Assembly (NCBI GenBank): GCA_021799315.1
Contig: JAJZAR010000035.1
Span: 1-13,736, forward strand
Source: Thermoplasmata archaeon
GTDB lineage: Archaea; Thermoplasmatota; Thermoplasmata; Thermoplasmatales; Thermoplasmataceae
Length of the DNA: 13,736 nt
Direction of reading: 5' to 3'
This document shows positions 1-7,573 of the stretch, in pieces. Each line of letters starts with the position of its first letter. The stretch's first letter is position 1. The translations under genes and the position numbers were made by a program. The notes under the pieces are model-generated. The model searched no databases. It saw nothing but the letters and a program-made list of their open reading frames with translations, and was not told where the DNA came from.

Positions 1-1
1 G

Positions 2-1285
2 ATCATACCTCATATAACAAACGAAATAAAGAGAAGAATAAGGAAGGTAGCTTCTTCTGGAGACCTCGATGTCGTTGTCATCGAAGTGGGTGGCACAGTG
101 GGGGATATAGAATCAATGCCCTTTCTTGAAGCCCTGAGGCAGATGAAACGAGAGGAGAGAGGGGAGGTTGTATTCTGCCATGTAACTCTTGTTCCAGAAA
201 TAGGAGCAGAGTCGGAGCAGAAGACAAAACCAACACAACATAGCGTGAGGGCACTCAAAGAAATTGGTATACAGCCCGATCTGTTGATGTGCAGATCCAA
301 AAACCCCCTGTCTCTGGATTCCAAAAGAAGAATTTCTCTGTTCACAGACGTTTCCGAAGAGGCTGTGATCAGCGTTTATGACGTGAACAACGCCTATGAG
401 GTTCCGCAGGTCATAGAGGAGCAGGGAGTCATAGAGATCATTAAAAAGCAGTTGAATCTGGAATCTGAACCTTTCAAGGATTGCTGGGTGGAATACAAAA
501 AGAATTTACTGCATCCTACCAGTTACGTGAACATAGGCATCATAGGAAAATATACTAAACTACACGATGCATATATAAGTCACAGAGAAGCCATGATGCA
601 TGCAACAGGGAAAACAGGGATTGGAGTGAATATTGTATGGCTCGATGCAGATGATGTGGTAGAGAACCCTAATGTATTAAAGGTACTTGACGGCATACTT
701 GTAACACCTGGGTTCGGTTACAGAGGCGTTGAAGGAAAGATCATCGCCGCAAAATACGCAAGAGAAACGGGAACGCCATATCTTGGCATATGTCTTGGGT
801 TTCAGGTTGCGGTCATTGAATATGCAAGGAATGTGCTTGGGTTGGCAGATGCCAACAGTACGGAATTTTCATCCAATACAAGCAATCCAGTTATAGACAT
901 ACTGCCGGAGCAGGTAGGCATCAAGGATCTGGGGGGCACAATGAGGCTTGGTTCCAAGAAGGTTCTTGTAAAAAAAGGAACACTGGCGTACAGACTGTAT
1001 GGAGAGGAAGAAATTAATGAGAGGCACAGGCACAGATATGAAGTGAATCCAAGTTATATTGAAAAACTTGAGTCTGCAGGTCTCAAATTCTCAGGCACTG
1101 ATGAAGAAGGAGTAAGAATGGAAATTGCAGAAATTGAGGGAAATGAAAATTATATATCTTCACAGTTTCATGCAGAATTCAAGTCCAGGCCATTGAATCC
1201 ATCCGCTCTCCATCTTCATTTTATAAAAATGGCAGGTGAGTACAGCCGCAAGAAGAAAAATTCTCCCCAACTGAAGGCGCAATAA
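2..1285 (+). CDS. pyrG: CTP synthase (glutamine-hydrolysing), 5'-truncated by window edge
   Basis: This enzyme makes CTP from UTP, ATP and glutamine, the last step of de novo pyrimidine nucleotide synthesis in the cytosol. The frame is open from base 2, so the true start lies upstream; the GTG at 86 is an internal Val codon of the conserved EVGGTVGDIES strand of the amidoligase domain. Synthetase-domain hallmarks follow (KRRISLF, YEVPQVIEEQG). The C-terminal half is a class I glutamine amidotransferase: nucleophile Cys in GICLGFQ, then NSTEF, GGTMRLGS, ERHRHRYEVNP, and the His/Glu pair in QFHAEFKSRP. Two glutaminase motifs are unusual: VTPGFG replaces the usual VPGGFG, and HAE replaces the usual HPE. 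The 3' end lies 3 nt before polC, implying one operon. Family assignment is very sure; full glutamine-dependent activity is likely but affected by the two substitutions. Confidence 0.97.
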   Translation: MIPHITNEIKRRIRKVASSGDLDVVVIEVGGTVGDIESMPFLEALRQMKREERGEVVFCHVTLVPEIGAESEQKTKPTQHSVRALKEIGIQPDLLMCRSKNPLSLDSKRRISLFTDVSEEAVISVYDVNNAYEVPQVIEEQGVIEIIKKQLNLESEPFKDCWVEYKKNLLHPTSYVNIGIIGKYTKLHDAYISHREAMMHATGKTGIGVNIVWLDADDVVENPNVLKVLDGILVTPGFGYRGVEGKIIAAKYARETGTPYLGICLGFQVAVIEYARNVLGLADANSTEFSSNTSNPVIDILPEQVGIKDLGGTMRLGSKKVLVKKGTLAYRLYGEEEINERHRHRYEVNPSYIEKLESAGLKFSGTDEEGVRMEIAEIEGNENYISSQFHAEFKSRPLNPSALHLHFIKMAGEYSRKKKNSPQLKAQ

Positions 1286-1288
1286 TTC

Positions 1289-4200
1289 ATGGCAACATAC
1301 ACAGAGGATGCTTATAGAAGGGAGATAAAGGAAAAGGTCGATCTCTGTTACGAGATTGCAGGTATTGCCAGATCCAGAAAAATGGATATAAAAGATACCG
1401 TAGAGATACCTCTGGCCAACGATATGGCAGACAGAATTGAGGAACTGCTTGAAATAAGGGGAATCAGTGGAGAAATCAGAAAGCTCTCTGAAACCATGGC
1501 AAGGGAAGAAGTAGCTCTGGAGATGGCCAAGCGAATTGCAGATAAGAACAGGGACAAAGGGACTGATAAGGCTGTGGACATGGCGGTCAGGGCAGGTCTA
1601 GCCATTCTGACAGAAGGCATTCTTGTTGCACCCCTTGAAGGCATCTCAAAGGTAACTATAGGTAAAAATCATGATGGTACTGAATATGTGTCAGTCTTCT
1701 ATGCAGGGCCCATAAGGGGGGCTGGAGGAACAGCCCAGGCTCTCAGTGTTCTCATAGCAGATCTTGTGAGAAGGCAACTTGGTATAGATCGATTTAAAAT
1801 AGAAGAAAATGAAGTGGAGAGGTACATAGAAGAAATTCAGAGTTATAACAGGGTTAAGCATCTTCAGTATCTTCCCAGCGACACAGAAATCAGGAATGTC
1901 CTCGAAAATTGTCCGGTATGCATTGATGGAGAAGGCAGCGAGGATGAGGAGATATCCGGTCACAGAGACATGGAAAGAATAAAAACAAACAAGATCAGGG
2001 GCGGTATGTGCCTTGTACTATGCGAGGGTCTCCTTCAGAAGACAAAGAAGGTACTGAAACACACCACAAAATTGGGCATAAAGGACTGGGATTTTCTAGC
2101 TTCTGCAGGAAATAAAACAGATGAACCGCAAAAGGATACAAAGGCGACAAAATTCCTCAGCGATCTGGTGGCAGGGAGGCCGGTGTTTGGATATCCCAAT
2201 AGGCCAGGAGGGTTCAGGTTGCGCTATGGTAGATCAAGGGTTTCTGGGCTGGCAGCAGCATCAATCAATCCATCCGTAATGTTCATCCTTGATCAATTTC
2301 TTGCCACTGCAAGTCAGGCAAAGCTGGAATTGCCAGGCAAAGCTGCTGCCATAACACCATGCGATGAGATCGAAGGCCCCATGGTGTTGCTGGATGATGG
2401 AAGGCATCTTAGAGTGAACAGTGAAAGGGAAGCAACTGAACTTGCCTCAAAAGTCGTGGAGATCACAGATATTGGGGAAATTCTAATTTCATATGGTGAT
2501 TTTCTTGAAAATAACCATGTGCTTGAGAGATCTCCCTTTGTCAGGGAATGGTGGAATCTACTTGCAAAGGCAGAGGGCATACCACGAGAACGCATGATCG
2601 TCAAATCCATAGAAGAAGCAGTGAAACTATGCGAAGAATATGATATACCCTTGCATCCTGATTTCAACCACTTCTGGCATGATCTTTCTGTAGATCAGAT
2701 AAATGAACTGAGAGATGTGATAACAGACTCCGTTCATTCGGGCCAGTATCCAAACATTCCAAAAAGCAAAGATATTCTATTCATATTGAAGAGACTGGGT
2801 GTTGAGTTTACTTCTCTTGAAGATTCCATAAAATTACAGGACAGGAACATTCTCTCGACACTGTTATGCGATAAAAAAATAGAAGGATCAGATATAAACG
2901 ACCCCGTGGAATATGTTTCAAAACTGTCTGGCATACGCATCATGGCAAGATCCCCTGTGAGAGTTGGTGCAAGGTTGGGTAGACCAGAAAAGGCCGGCGA
3001 AAGAAAGATGAAACCAAAGGTTCACTCCCTATTTCCACTGGAGAATACAGGTTCCTCAAGGCGCTCTATCAGTGATGCTGCATTTTCATCCAGTTCCAAG
3101 TATTCGGTAGAGATTGATGTGAGGGAATGCACATCATGTGGCAATAAGGGCCCGGAAATAAGGTGTTCTCTTTGTGGAGAATACATGAAGGACACAGGGA
3201 AGAGTGAGAAACTTCCCATTGACCTGAACAAGATTCTGGTATCAGCGCTTAACAGGCTGAAGATTGGCAGAGATGACATAAAGGAACTCAAGGGCGTGAA
3301 GAAACTTATGTCCAAAGGACGTTATCCTGAGCCCATAGAGAAGGGCATTTTGAGGAGCTATCATGGTATAAGTGTCAATAAGGATGGCACATGCAGATAC
3401 GATATGAGTGATGTTCCCATAACACATTTTAAATCCGCAGAGATTTTTCTTTCGGAAGCTATGACCAGATCTCTCGGTTATGAGCCTGGAATAAATGAGA
3501 TTTTCACACAGGATCTGATCATACCCATGGATTGTGCCAATTATCTGCTTAAAGTTTCCAGGTATGTTGATGATCTTCTAGTAAAATATTATCACATGGA
3601 TCCTTTCTACAACTGCAAGGATGAGACAGACCTGATTGGCCATATTGTTATTGGCCTCGCGCCACACACATCAGGGGGAATTGCTGGCAGAATAATCGGG
3701 TTTTCCAAGGTAAACGGCGGATATGCACATCCATTTTACCATGCTGCCAAGAGAAGGAATTGTGATGGGGATGAGGATTCTGTAATGCTGCTCATGGATG
3801 GTCTCCTGAACTTCTCAAAGAGCTTCCTGCCATCTACAACTGGAGGTCTAATGGATGCTCCTCTTGTGATGACCCTGCTGCTGAAGCCTGACGAGGTTGA
3901 CAAGGAGGCTCTGAATGTGGATTCCCTATCTTCCTACCCTCTGGAATTCTACAATGCAACTCTGAAAGGCTTGAAACCTGCGGAGATTGAAGAAACCATG
4001 CAACCTGTGAAATACATAGTTGAAAAGACGGGTTCAGCCAGAGGCATAGGATTCCAGTTCAGCACAAGAGACATCAATGATGGAGTTTTGCTTTCATCAT
4101 ATAAGACGCTGGGAACAATGAGTGAGAAGATTGAAAAGCAGCTAAATCTTGCTAAAATGATTGATGCAGTAGACGCCGACGATGTTGCTTCAAGGCTGAT

Positions 4201-4558
4201 AAATTCTCACTTCCTCCCGGACATGTTCGGCAATTTCAGAGGATTTTTCTCGCAGGAGGTAAGATGCACCAAATGCAACACAAAATACCGGCGCGTTCCA
4301 CTATCTGGCAAATGCCAGAGATGTGGCAACGCTTCGCTTACACTCACAGTTCACAGAGGGGGAATAGTGAAATACATGGAAGAGACAAGAAAGCTCATGG
4401 CAAATTTCAACCTGCCTTCGGCACAGCAGTACAGAATAGAAAATATTTTCAGATCTATAGATACATCATTCAATACGGTTGAAGACATTACCAGAGAAGA
4501 TTCAGGAGTGAATTCGCTTGATAGTTATGATGAACTTGAGGAGGAACTGGTAGAATGA
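1289..4558 (+). CDS. polC: DNA polymerase II (family D) large subunit DP2
   Basis: Catalytic subunit of the heterodimeric archaeal replicative polymerase PolD; its partner, the exonuclease subunit DP1, is not in this window. The 1089-residue length is within or slightly below the range of intein-free DP2 proteins. Visible landmarks: the N-terminal VEIP..ND.ADRIEELL segment, the GPIRGAGGTAQALSV motif near residue 140, CPVCIDGEG followed by SGHRDMERIKTNKIRGGMC, a zinc-binding Cys4 at C614/C617/C626/C629, the catalytic motif NCDGDED with invariant acidic residues D826 and D828, and a second Cys4 at C993/C996/C1009/C1012. No intein interrupts the catalytic region. No canonical PCNA-interacting QxxhxxFF box is seen at the extreme C-terminus, which ends in an acidic tail. 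ATG 1289 matches the family N-terminus and is 3 nt after pyrG; the stop overlaps the next start as ATGA. Confidence 0.98.
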   Translation: MATYTEDAYRREIKEKVDLCYEIAGIARSRKMDIKDTVEIPLANDMADRIEELLEIRGISGEIRKLSETMAREEVALEMAKRIADKNRDKGTDKAVDMAVRAGLAILTEGILVAPLEGISKVTIGKNHDGTEYVSVFYAGPIRGAGGTAQALSVLIADLVRRQLGIDRFKIEENEVERYIEEIQSYNRVKHLQYLPSDTEIRNVLENCPVCIDGEGSEDEEISGHRDMERIKTNKIRGGMCLVLCEGLLQKTKKVLKHTTKLGIKDWDFLASAGNKTDEPQKDTKATKFLSDLVAGRPVFGYPNRPGGFRLRYGRSRVSGLAAASINPSVMFILDQFLATASQAKLELPGKAAAITPCDEIEGPMVLLDDGRHLRVNSEREATELASKVVEITDIGEILISYGDFLENNHVLERSPFVREWWNLLAKAEGIPRERMIVKSIEEAVKLCEEYDIPLHPDFNHFWHDLSVDQINELRDVITDSVHSGQYPNIPKSKDILFILKRLGVEFTSLEDSIKLQDRNILSTLLCDKKIEGSDINDPVEYVSKLSGIRIMARSPVRVGARLGRPEKAGERKMKPKVHSLFPLENTGSSRRSISDAAFSSSSKYSVEIDVRECTSCGNKGPEIRCSLCGEYMKDTGKSEKLPIDLNKILVSALNRLKIGRDDIKELKGVKKLMSKGRYPEPIEKGILRSYHGISVNKDGTCRYDMSDVPITHFKSAEIFLSEAMTRSLGYEPGINEIFTQDLIIPMDCANYLLKVSRYVDDLLVKYYHMDPFYNCKDETDLIGHIVIGLAPHTSGGIAGRIIGFSKVNGGYAHPFYHAAKRRNCDGDEDSVMLLMDGLLNFSKSFLPSTTGGLMDAPLVMTLLLKPDEVDKEALNVDSLSSYPLEFYNATLKGLKPAEIEETMQPVKYIVEKTGSARGIGFQFSTRDINDGVLLSSYKTLGTMSEKIEKQLNLAKMIDAVDADDVASRLINSHFLPDMFGNFRGFFSQEVRCTKCNTKYRRVPLSGKCQRCGNASLTLTVHRGGIVKYMEETRKLMANFNLPSAQQYRIENIFRSIDTSFNTVEDITREDSGVNSLDSYDELEEELVE

Positions 4559-5334
4559 AAGGCGCATTGTTTGTAACCGGGCCTGCAGGAACAGGCAAAT
4601 CATCTTTTTGTGGAGCTTTGAAAGAGTGGTTTATAAAAAATAATATGGACGCAGCCATTGTGAATCTTGATCCGGGATCGGAATTTATACCCTATGAAAG
4701 TGATATTGATGTCAGAGAATGGATCTCCATTGCAGATATAATGGCAGAGTACAGCCTTGGCCCAAATGGTGCACAGATTGTTGCATCAGATCTCATAATA
4801 GAGCATATTGACCGAATAAAGAACATTCTGGACGAATTGACAGATTATTATGTCATATTCGACACGCCAGGGCAGATAGAATTGTTCACACTCAGGACAT
4901 CCAGTAATCTCATCGTGGAAACTCTGGGAGGAAAAAAATCAATGATCGCCTTCATTGGTGATTCTGTCATTTCCACAACGCCATCAGGTCACATATCCCA
5001 GAAGCTCATGTACTCTTCAGTACTGGCAAGATTTTTCAAACCGACTCTTTACGTATCAAATAAGATAGACCTCATTTCTGAAGCTCAGCTAAACGATATA
5101 AAGGAATGGGAAGAAACACCAGATAAACTTGCCGATATTTTTATGGAAGAAGGGACACCCATGCGAAAGGATTTCTTTTACAATATTCTAAATGCATTTC
5201 AAGAGAGCGGTTTGAGCAATACGATTATACCAGTTTCCACAAAGAATATGGTAGGATTTGAAGATGTATATTCGGCTATGGCGCTATTTCTTTCGGGTGG
5301 TGAAGATGAGGACACACTCTACAAAGACGATTGA
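4555..5334 (+). CDS. GPN-loop GTPase (XAB1/Npa3-like)
   Basis: A 259-residue P-loop GTPase of the GPN family, homodimeric in archaea. Eukaryotic relatives help assemble and import RNA polymerase II; the archaeal role is not settled. Motifs in order: Walker A/G1 GPAGTGKSS (residues 9-17), NLDPGSEFIPYESDIDVRE (37-55) characteristic of the family, the signature Gly-Pro-Asn at 69-71 that reaches across the dimer into the partner's active site, G3 DTPGQIEL (103-110), and G4 SNKID (168-172) for guanine recognition. Length is typical and the end is natural. The start ATG overlaps the polC stop by 4 nt (ATGA), so translation is probably coupled to the DNA polymerase; the functional meaning of that linkage is inference. 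No separate promoter is visible. Confidence 0.95.
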   Translation: MKGALFVTGPAGTGKSSFCGALKEWFIKNNMDAAIVNLDPGSEFIPYESDIDVREWISIADIMAEYSLGPNGAQIVASDLIIEHIDRIKNILDELTDYYVIFDTPGQIELFTLRTSSNLIVETLGGKKSMIAFIGDSVISTTPSGHISQKLMYSSVLARFFKPTLYVSNKIDLISEAQLNDIKEWEETPDKLADIFMEEGTPMRKDFFYNILNAFQESGLSNTIIPVSTKNMVGFEDVYSAMALFLSGGEDEDTLYKDD

Positions 5335-5452
5335 TAATTCCACAATTAATAGCTCTTACAACAGAGGCGATGTATTGGAGATTTTCGGTGAAAGCCAATA
5401 CACACCCTCACTTTTGAACCAGTTTTTACGTTATACGAGGAAAAAAGGATAG
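5306..5452 (+). CDS. Small hypothetical protein (48 aa)
   Basis: Unrecognised short ORF filling the space between the GPN GTPase and the transporter. From ATG 5306 it overlaps the GTPase end by 29 nt in another frame and stops (TAG) 3 nt before the transporter ATG. GGTGA lies just upstream of the ATG (2-nt spacing), a fair though close Shine-Dalgarno sequence. An upstream TTG at 5258 in the same frame would give 64 residues but would lie deeper in the GTPase gene. The product is polar at the N-terminus (Thr/Ser/Asn-rich) and has a basic C-terminal half containing DVLEIFGES and LLNQFLRYTRKKG, with no signal peptide, membrane helix or Cys motif. It could be a real small protein with a helical nucleic-acid-binding tail, or merely translated spacer. 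No function is assigned. Confidence 0.4.
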   Translation: MRTHSTKTIDNSTINSSYNRGDVLEIFGESQYTPSLLNQFLRYTRKKG

Positions 5453-5455
5453 AAC

Positions 5456-6664
5456 ATGAAGGGAGAGACACAGGGTAATGGAGGGTTTCAAACAAACCAT
5501 ACAATGATCATCATTGTATCTATCATACTTACGATGACTTTCACCATGAGAGCCAGCAACAACATGTTTGTAACAACAGTACCGTTGCTATCAAGCCACG
5601 TTTTCCTTTTTTCCAACGTTACACTGGGCATTCTCGTATCAATCTCATCTGTTGCGACTTTCATATCCAGCACATTCCTGAATGCAAGGCTTAACTCTAG
5701 ATCACGGAGGAAGGCGCTTATCGGTTCAACAATATTGTATGCAGTAGTTTTCCCTCTATTTTACATATCATCATCTGTCACCATATGGTTGATCCTCCCC
5801 ACTGCGACATTCACCCTCGGCATAATAATGCCCAATATCATAACATCAGCCAGTCTTTTCAAGGATAGACGGGTGAGAGAAAGAATTCTGTCCATATACA
5901 CGCTTGTTCTGAGCTTTTCCCTTATTATGGGTCCACTGATAGAAAGTCAAATATTAAAATACTATTCTCTGGAACAATCGTTCCTGTTTTTCTCCGTATT
6001 CCCGTTGGTTGCGCTCATAGATTCATTCTTCCTCAAATTTCCAGGTGATCCAAAGGTTGTGAAAAGAAAGGGCTTTGATTTTTCAGTGTTGAAGAACAGA
6101 GGTTTCGGCATTGCTCTTCTCAATATACTCGCTTACAACCTGCCCTTTGCGTTTCTGACAACCTATGGTGGTATATATGGTCACGATATTTTTGGAGAAT
6201 CCTATTCTCTTGTAAACATAACATTCAGTGCATTTTTCGCCTCATCCTTTATTTCAAGGTTGCTTTTCTCCTGGAAAGTCCCAGCAAAATTGTGGACACT
6301 AATGGTCATTGCAGTTATACTGTCAGGCATTGGGCTTTTCATACTTGGCACGGCGCCTGATTATGACCTTTTCCTTGTGGCATTTATAATTCTCGGTGTC
6401 CCACACGGTCTCACATACCCGCTCTCAGTCATGTCCATAACAAGAAACTTCAGCGAGGAGAGCAGGAACGGCGCAAACAGTTATTTCTTCTCAATCATGA
6501 TGCTTGTAGGGGCAGCAATGCCATTTATTTCTGGCGAGGTCATATTTCTCGTTGGATACAGAGACGGTTTTCTGCTCCTCATTCCCGCAATATTTGTCAT
6601 TCTCCTCTTCCTTCTCAGGCTGATAAGGACAGATAATGGAAAAATGAGTGTTTCTGATGCATGA
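5456..6664 (+). CDS. Major facilitator superfamily (MFS) transporter
   Basis: A 402-residue, strongly hydrophobic protein with about 11-12 predicted membrane helices, the size and layout of an MFS secondary carrier. After a short hydrophilic N-terminus the first helix spans roughly residues 17-32. A basic cytoplasmic loop resembling MFS motif A (NARLNSRSRRK, about residues 77-87) follows helix 2, and a central basic loop (about 195-212) separates two six-helix halves. Substrate cannot be told from the sequence; drug or metabolite efflux and organic-anion exchange are both possible. ATG 5456 lies 3 nt after the small ORF stop, so the gene is likely the last of the pyrG-polC-GPN cluster, although a weak internal promoter in the AT-rich stretch before it cannot be excluded. 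No T-run terminator is seen directly after its TGA. Confidence 0.88.
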   Translation: MKGETQGNGGFQTNHTMIIIVSIILTMTFTMRASNNMFVTTVPLLSSHVFLFSNVTLGILVSISSVATFISSTFLNARLNSRSRRKALIGSTILYAVVFPLFYISSSVTIWLILPTATFTLGIIMPNIITSASLFKDRRVRERILSIYTLVLSFSLIMGPLIESQILKYYSLEQSFLFFSVFPLVALIDSFFLKFPGDPKVVKRKGFDFSVLKNRGFGIALLNILAYNLPFAFLTTYGGIYGHDIFGESYSLVNITFSAFFASSFISRLLFSWKVPAKLWTLMVIAVILSGIGLFILGTAPDYDLFLVAFIILGVPHGLTYPLSVMSITRNFSEESRNGANSYFFSIMMLVGAAMPFISGEVIFLVGYRDGFLLLIPAIFVILLFLLRLIRTDNGKMSVSDA

Positions 6665-6674
6665 TCATAACTCT

Positions 6675-6730
6675 TTGTATCCATCAATAGTAACTCTTGT
6701 TTGACAGTTATTTAAAAGTAATGGATACAA
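6675..6730. promoter_or_regulatory. 10-bp inverted repeat bracketing the sod promoter (candidate operator)
   Basis: TTGTATCCAT at 6675-6684 and its perfect reverse complement ATGGATACAA at 6721-6730 are separated by 36 nt. A good TATA-like element lies between the arms, and the right arm sits just downstream of it and just before a second one. Such placement suits a dimeric regulator or a looped operator. A role in transcript folding after the transporter gene is the alternative. Function is inference. Confidence 0.4.
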
Positions 6731-6738
6731 TTTTTAAA
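6708..6738 (+). promoter_or_regulatory. Candidate TATA boxes for superoxide dismutase
   Basis: Two archaeal TATA-like elements precede the gene: ATTTAAAAG (6710-6718), predicting a transcript start near 6740 and a leader of about 29 nt, and TTTTTAAA (6731-6738), predicting a start near 6761 and a leader of about 8 nt. The first is the better match to the archaeal consensus; which is used cannot be decided by eye. Confidence 0.5.
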
Positions 6739-6768
6739 CCAGTAATCAATTGTGATCTGGTGTAAAAC

Positions 6769-7386
6769 ATGGTAGAAAAATGGGAAAAGAAAAGCCAATT
6801 CAAACCAAAGGGACTGGACGGTATATCAGATCAGCAGATAGAATATCACTTTGAGACGCACTACAATGGATATGTCACAAAGCTCAATGAGATATGGGAG
6901 AAGCTCCCTAACGCTGATAGAAGCAAAGCAAACCAGAATTACAGTGAATTCAGGGAACTGAAACTTGAAGAGACATTCAACTATGATGGTGCTCTGCTCC
7001 ATGAAATCTACTTTGAGTCCTTGAAAAAGGAAGGCGCAAAGAACCTCTCAGACGAACTCAAAAAGAAAATTGCAGAAGACTTCGGTTCATATGAGAAGTG
7101 GGTCGAGGACTTCAAGGCAACAGGAACAGCATTCAGAGGATGGGCACTGCTTGTATTTGATCTGAACACAGGAAAACTCAGAAATGTTGGTGCCGATATA
7201 CACAACACAAATGGAATCTGGAATGCCATAGTTGTACTCGCACTCGATGTCTATGAACACGCATATTACGTGGATTATGGAGCAAAGAGAGCACCTTACC
7301 TTGACGCATTCATGAAGAACGTTGACTGGTCATCAGTTAACCACAGATTTGAAAAAGCGCACAAGGCATACATGGCTTTCAAATAA
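6769..7386 (+). CDS. sod: Superoxide dismutase, Fe/Mn family
   Basis: Converts superoxide to oxygen and hydrogen peroxide in the cytosol. The 205-residue length is normal. The four metal ligands can be placed: H27 in IEYHFETHYNGYV, H78 in ALLHEIYF, and D160 and H164 in LDVYEHAYYVDYG. Y35 matches the gateway tyrosine (Tyr34 of the E. coli enzyme), and the usual His-His after the first ligand is His-Tyr here (H31-Y32). H145 (ADIHNTN) lies about where the outer-sphere Gln/His sits, as in archaeal iron enzymes; Fe is therefore the likelier metal, but this is inference. ATG 6769 has a weak GGTG at 6759-6762. The gene has its own promoter and is monocistronic: the next gene converges on it. Its nearness to an 8-oxoguanine glycosylase suggests an oxidative-damage neighbourhood. 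Confidence 0.96.
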   Translation: MVEKWEKKSQFKPKGLDGISDQQIEYHFETHYNGYVTKLNEIWEKLPNADRSKANQNYSEFRELKLEETFNYDGALLHEIYFESLKKEGAKNLSDELKKKIAEDFGSYEKWVEDFKATGTAFRGWALLVFDLNTGKLRNVGADIHNTNGIWNAIVVLALDVYEHAYYVDYGAKRAPYLDAFMKNVDWSSVNHRFEKAHKAYMAFK

Positions 7387-7415
7387 GCCATCTATCTTCA
7401 TCTTCAAATACTCAA

Positions 7416-7506
7416 TTTTTTCAGTTGGATTAGTTTACTTTTTATCATATTTTTTTGCATTTTTGCAAAATTGTATTCAGATCTCAGTTAAAAAGCTCTT
7501 TTTTTA
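7416..7506. terminator. T-rich intergenic terminator zone between convergent genes
   Basis: The 187-nt gap between the two 3' ends holds T-runs typical of archaeal termination: T6 at 7416-7421, T7 at 7450-7456 and T7 at 7499-7505 on the plus strand. The palindrome TTTTGCAAAA lies at 7461-7470. The segment AAAAAGCTCTTTTTTT (7490-7505) gives U-runs on both strands, so it could end transcripts from both sides. Confidence 0.55.
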
Positions 7507-7573
7507 CGATGTTATGATCGTGATGACTTGACAGTCAAAGTAAGGGAAGCGGACATTTATGTAATGAAGTTTA

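Noticed and set aside
86..1285. Start of pyrG at the GTG of base 86
   Set aside because: The frame is open and shows conserved CTP synthase sequence upstream to base 2 (IPHITNEIKRRI), so this GTG is an internal valine.
1348..3427. Several minus-strand open frames opposite polC
   Set aside because: Low-complexity Ser/Ile-rich shadows of a clearly recognised gene.
4264..4482. 72-codon plus-strand frame inside polC
   Set aside because: It lies wholly within the conserved C-terminal zinc region of DP2 in another frame; no Shine-Dalgarno or conservation argument.
7322..7531. 69-codon frame overlapping the end of sod
   Set aside because: Its C-terminal half is just translation of the T-rich terminator region (Phe/Tyr/Leu runs); no evidence of a gene.
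6701..7538. Shared TTGACAGT at 6701-6708 and 7528-7535, the latter within the palindrome TTGACAGTCAA
   Set aside because: An 8-base match between two spacers is weak evidence, and one copy lies among 3' ends where an operator is not expected.
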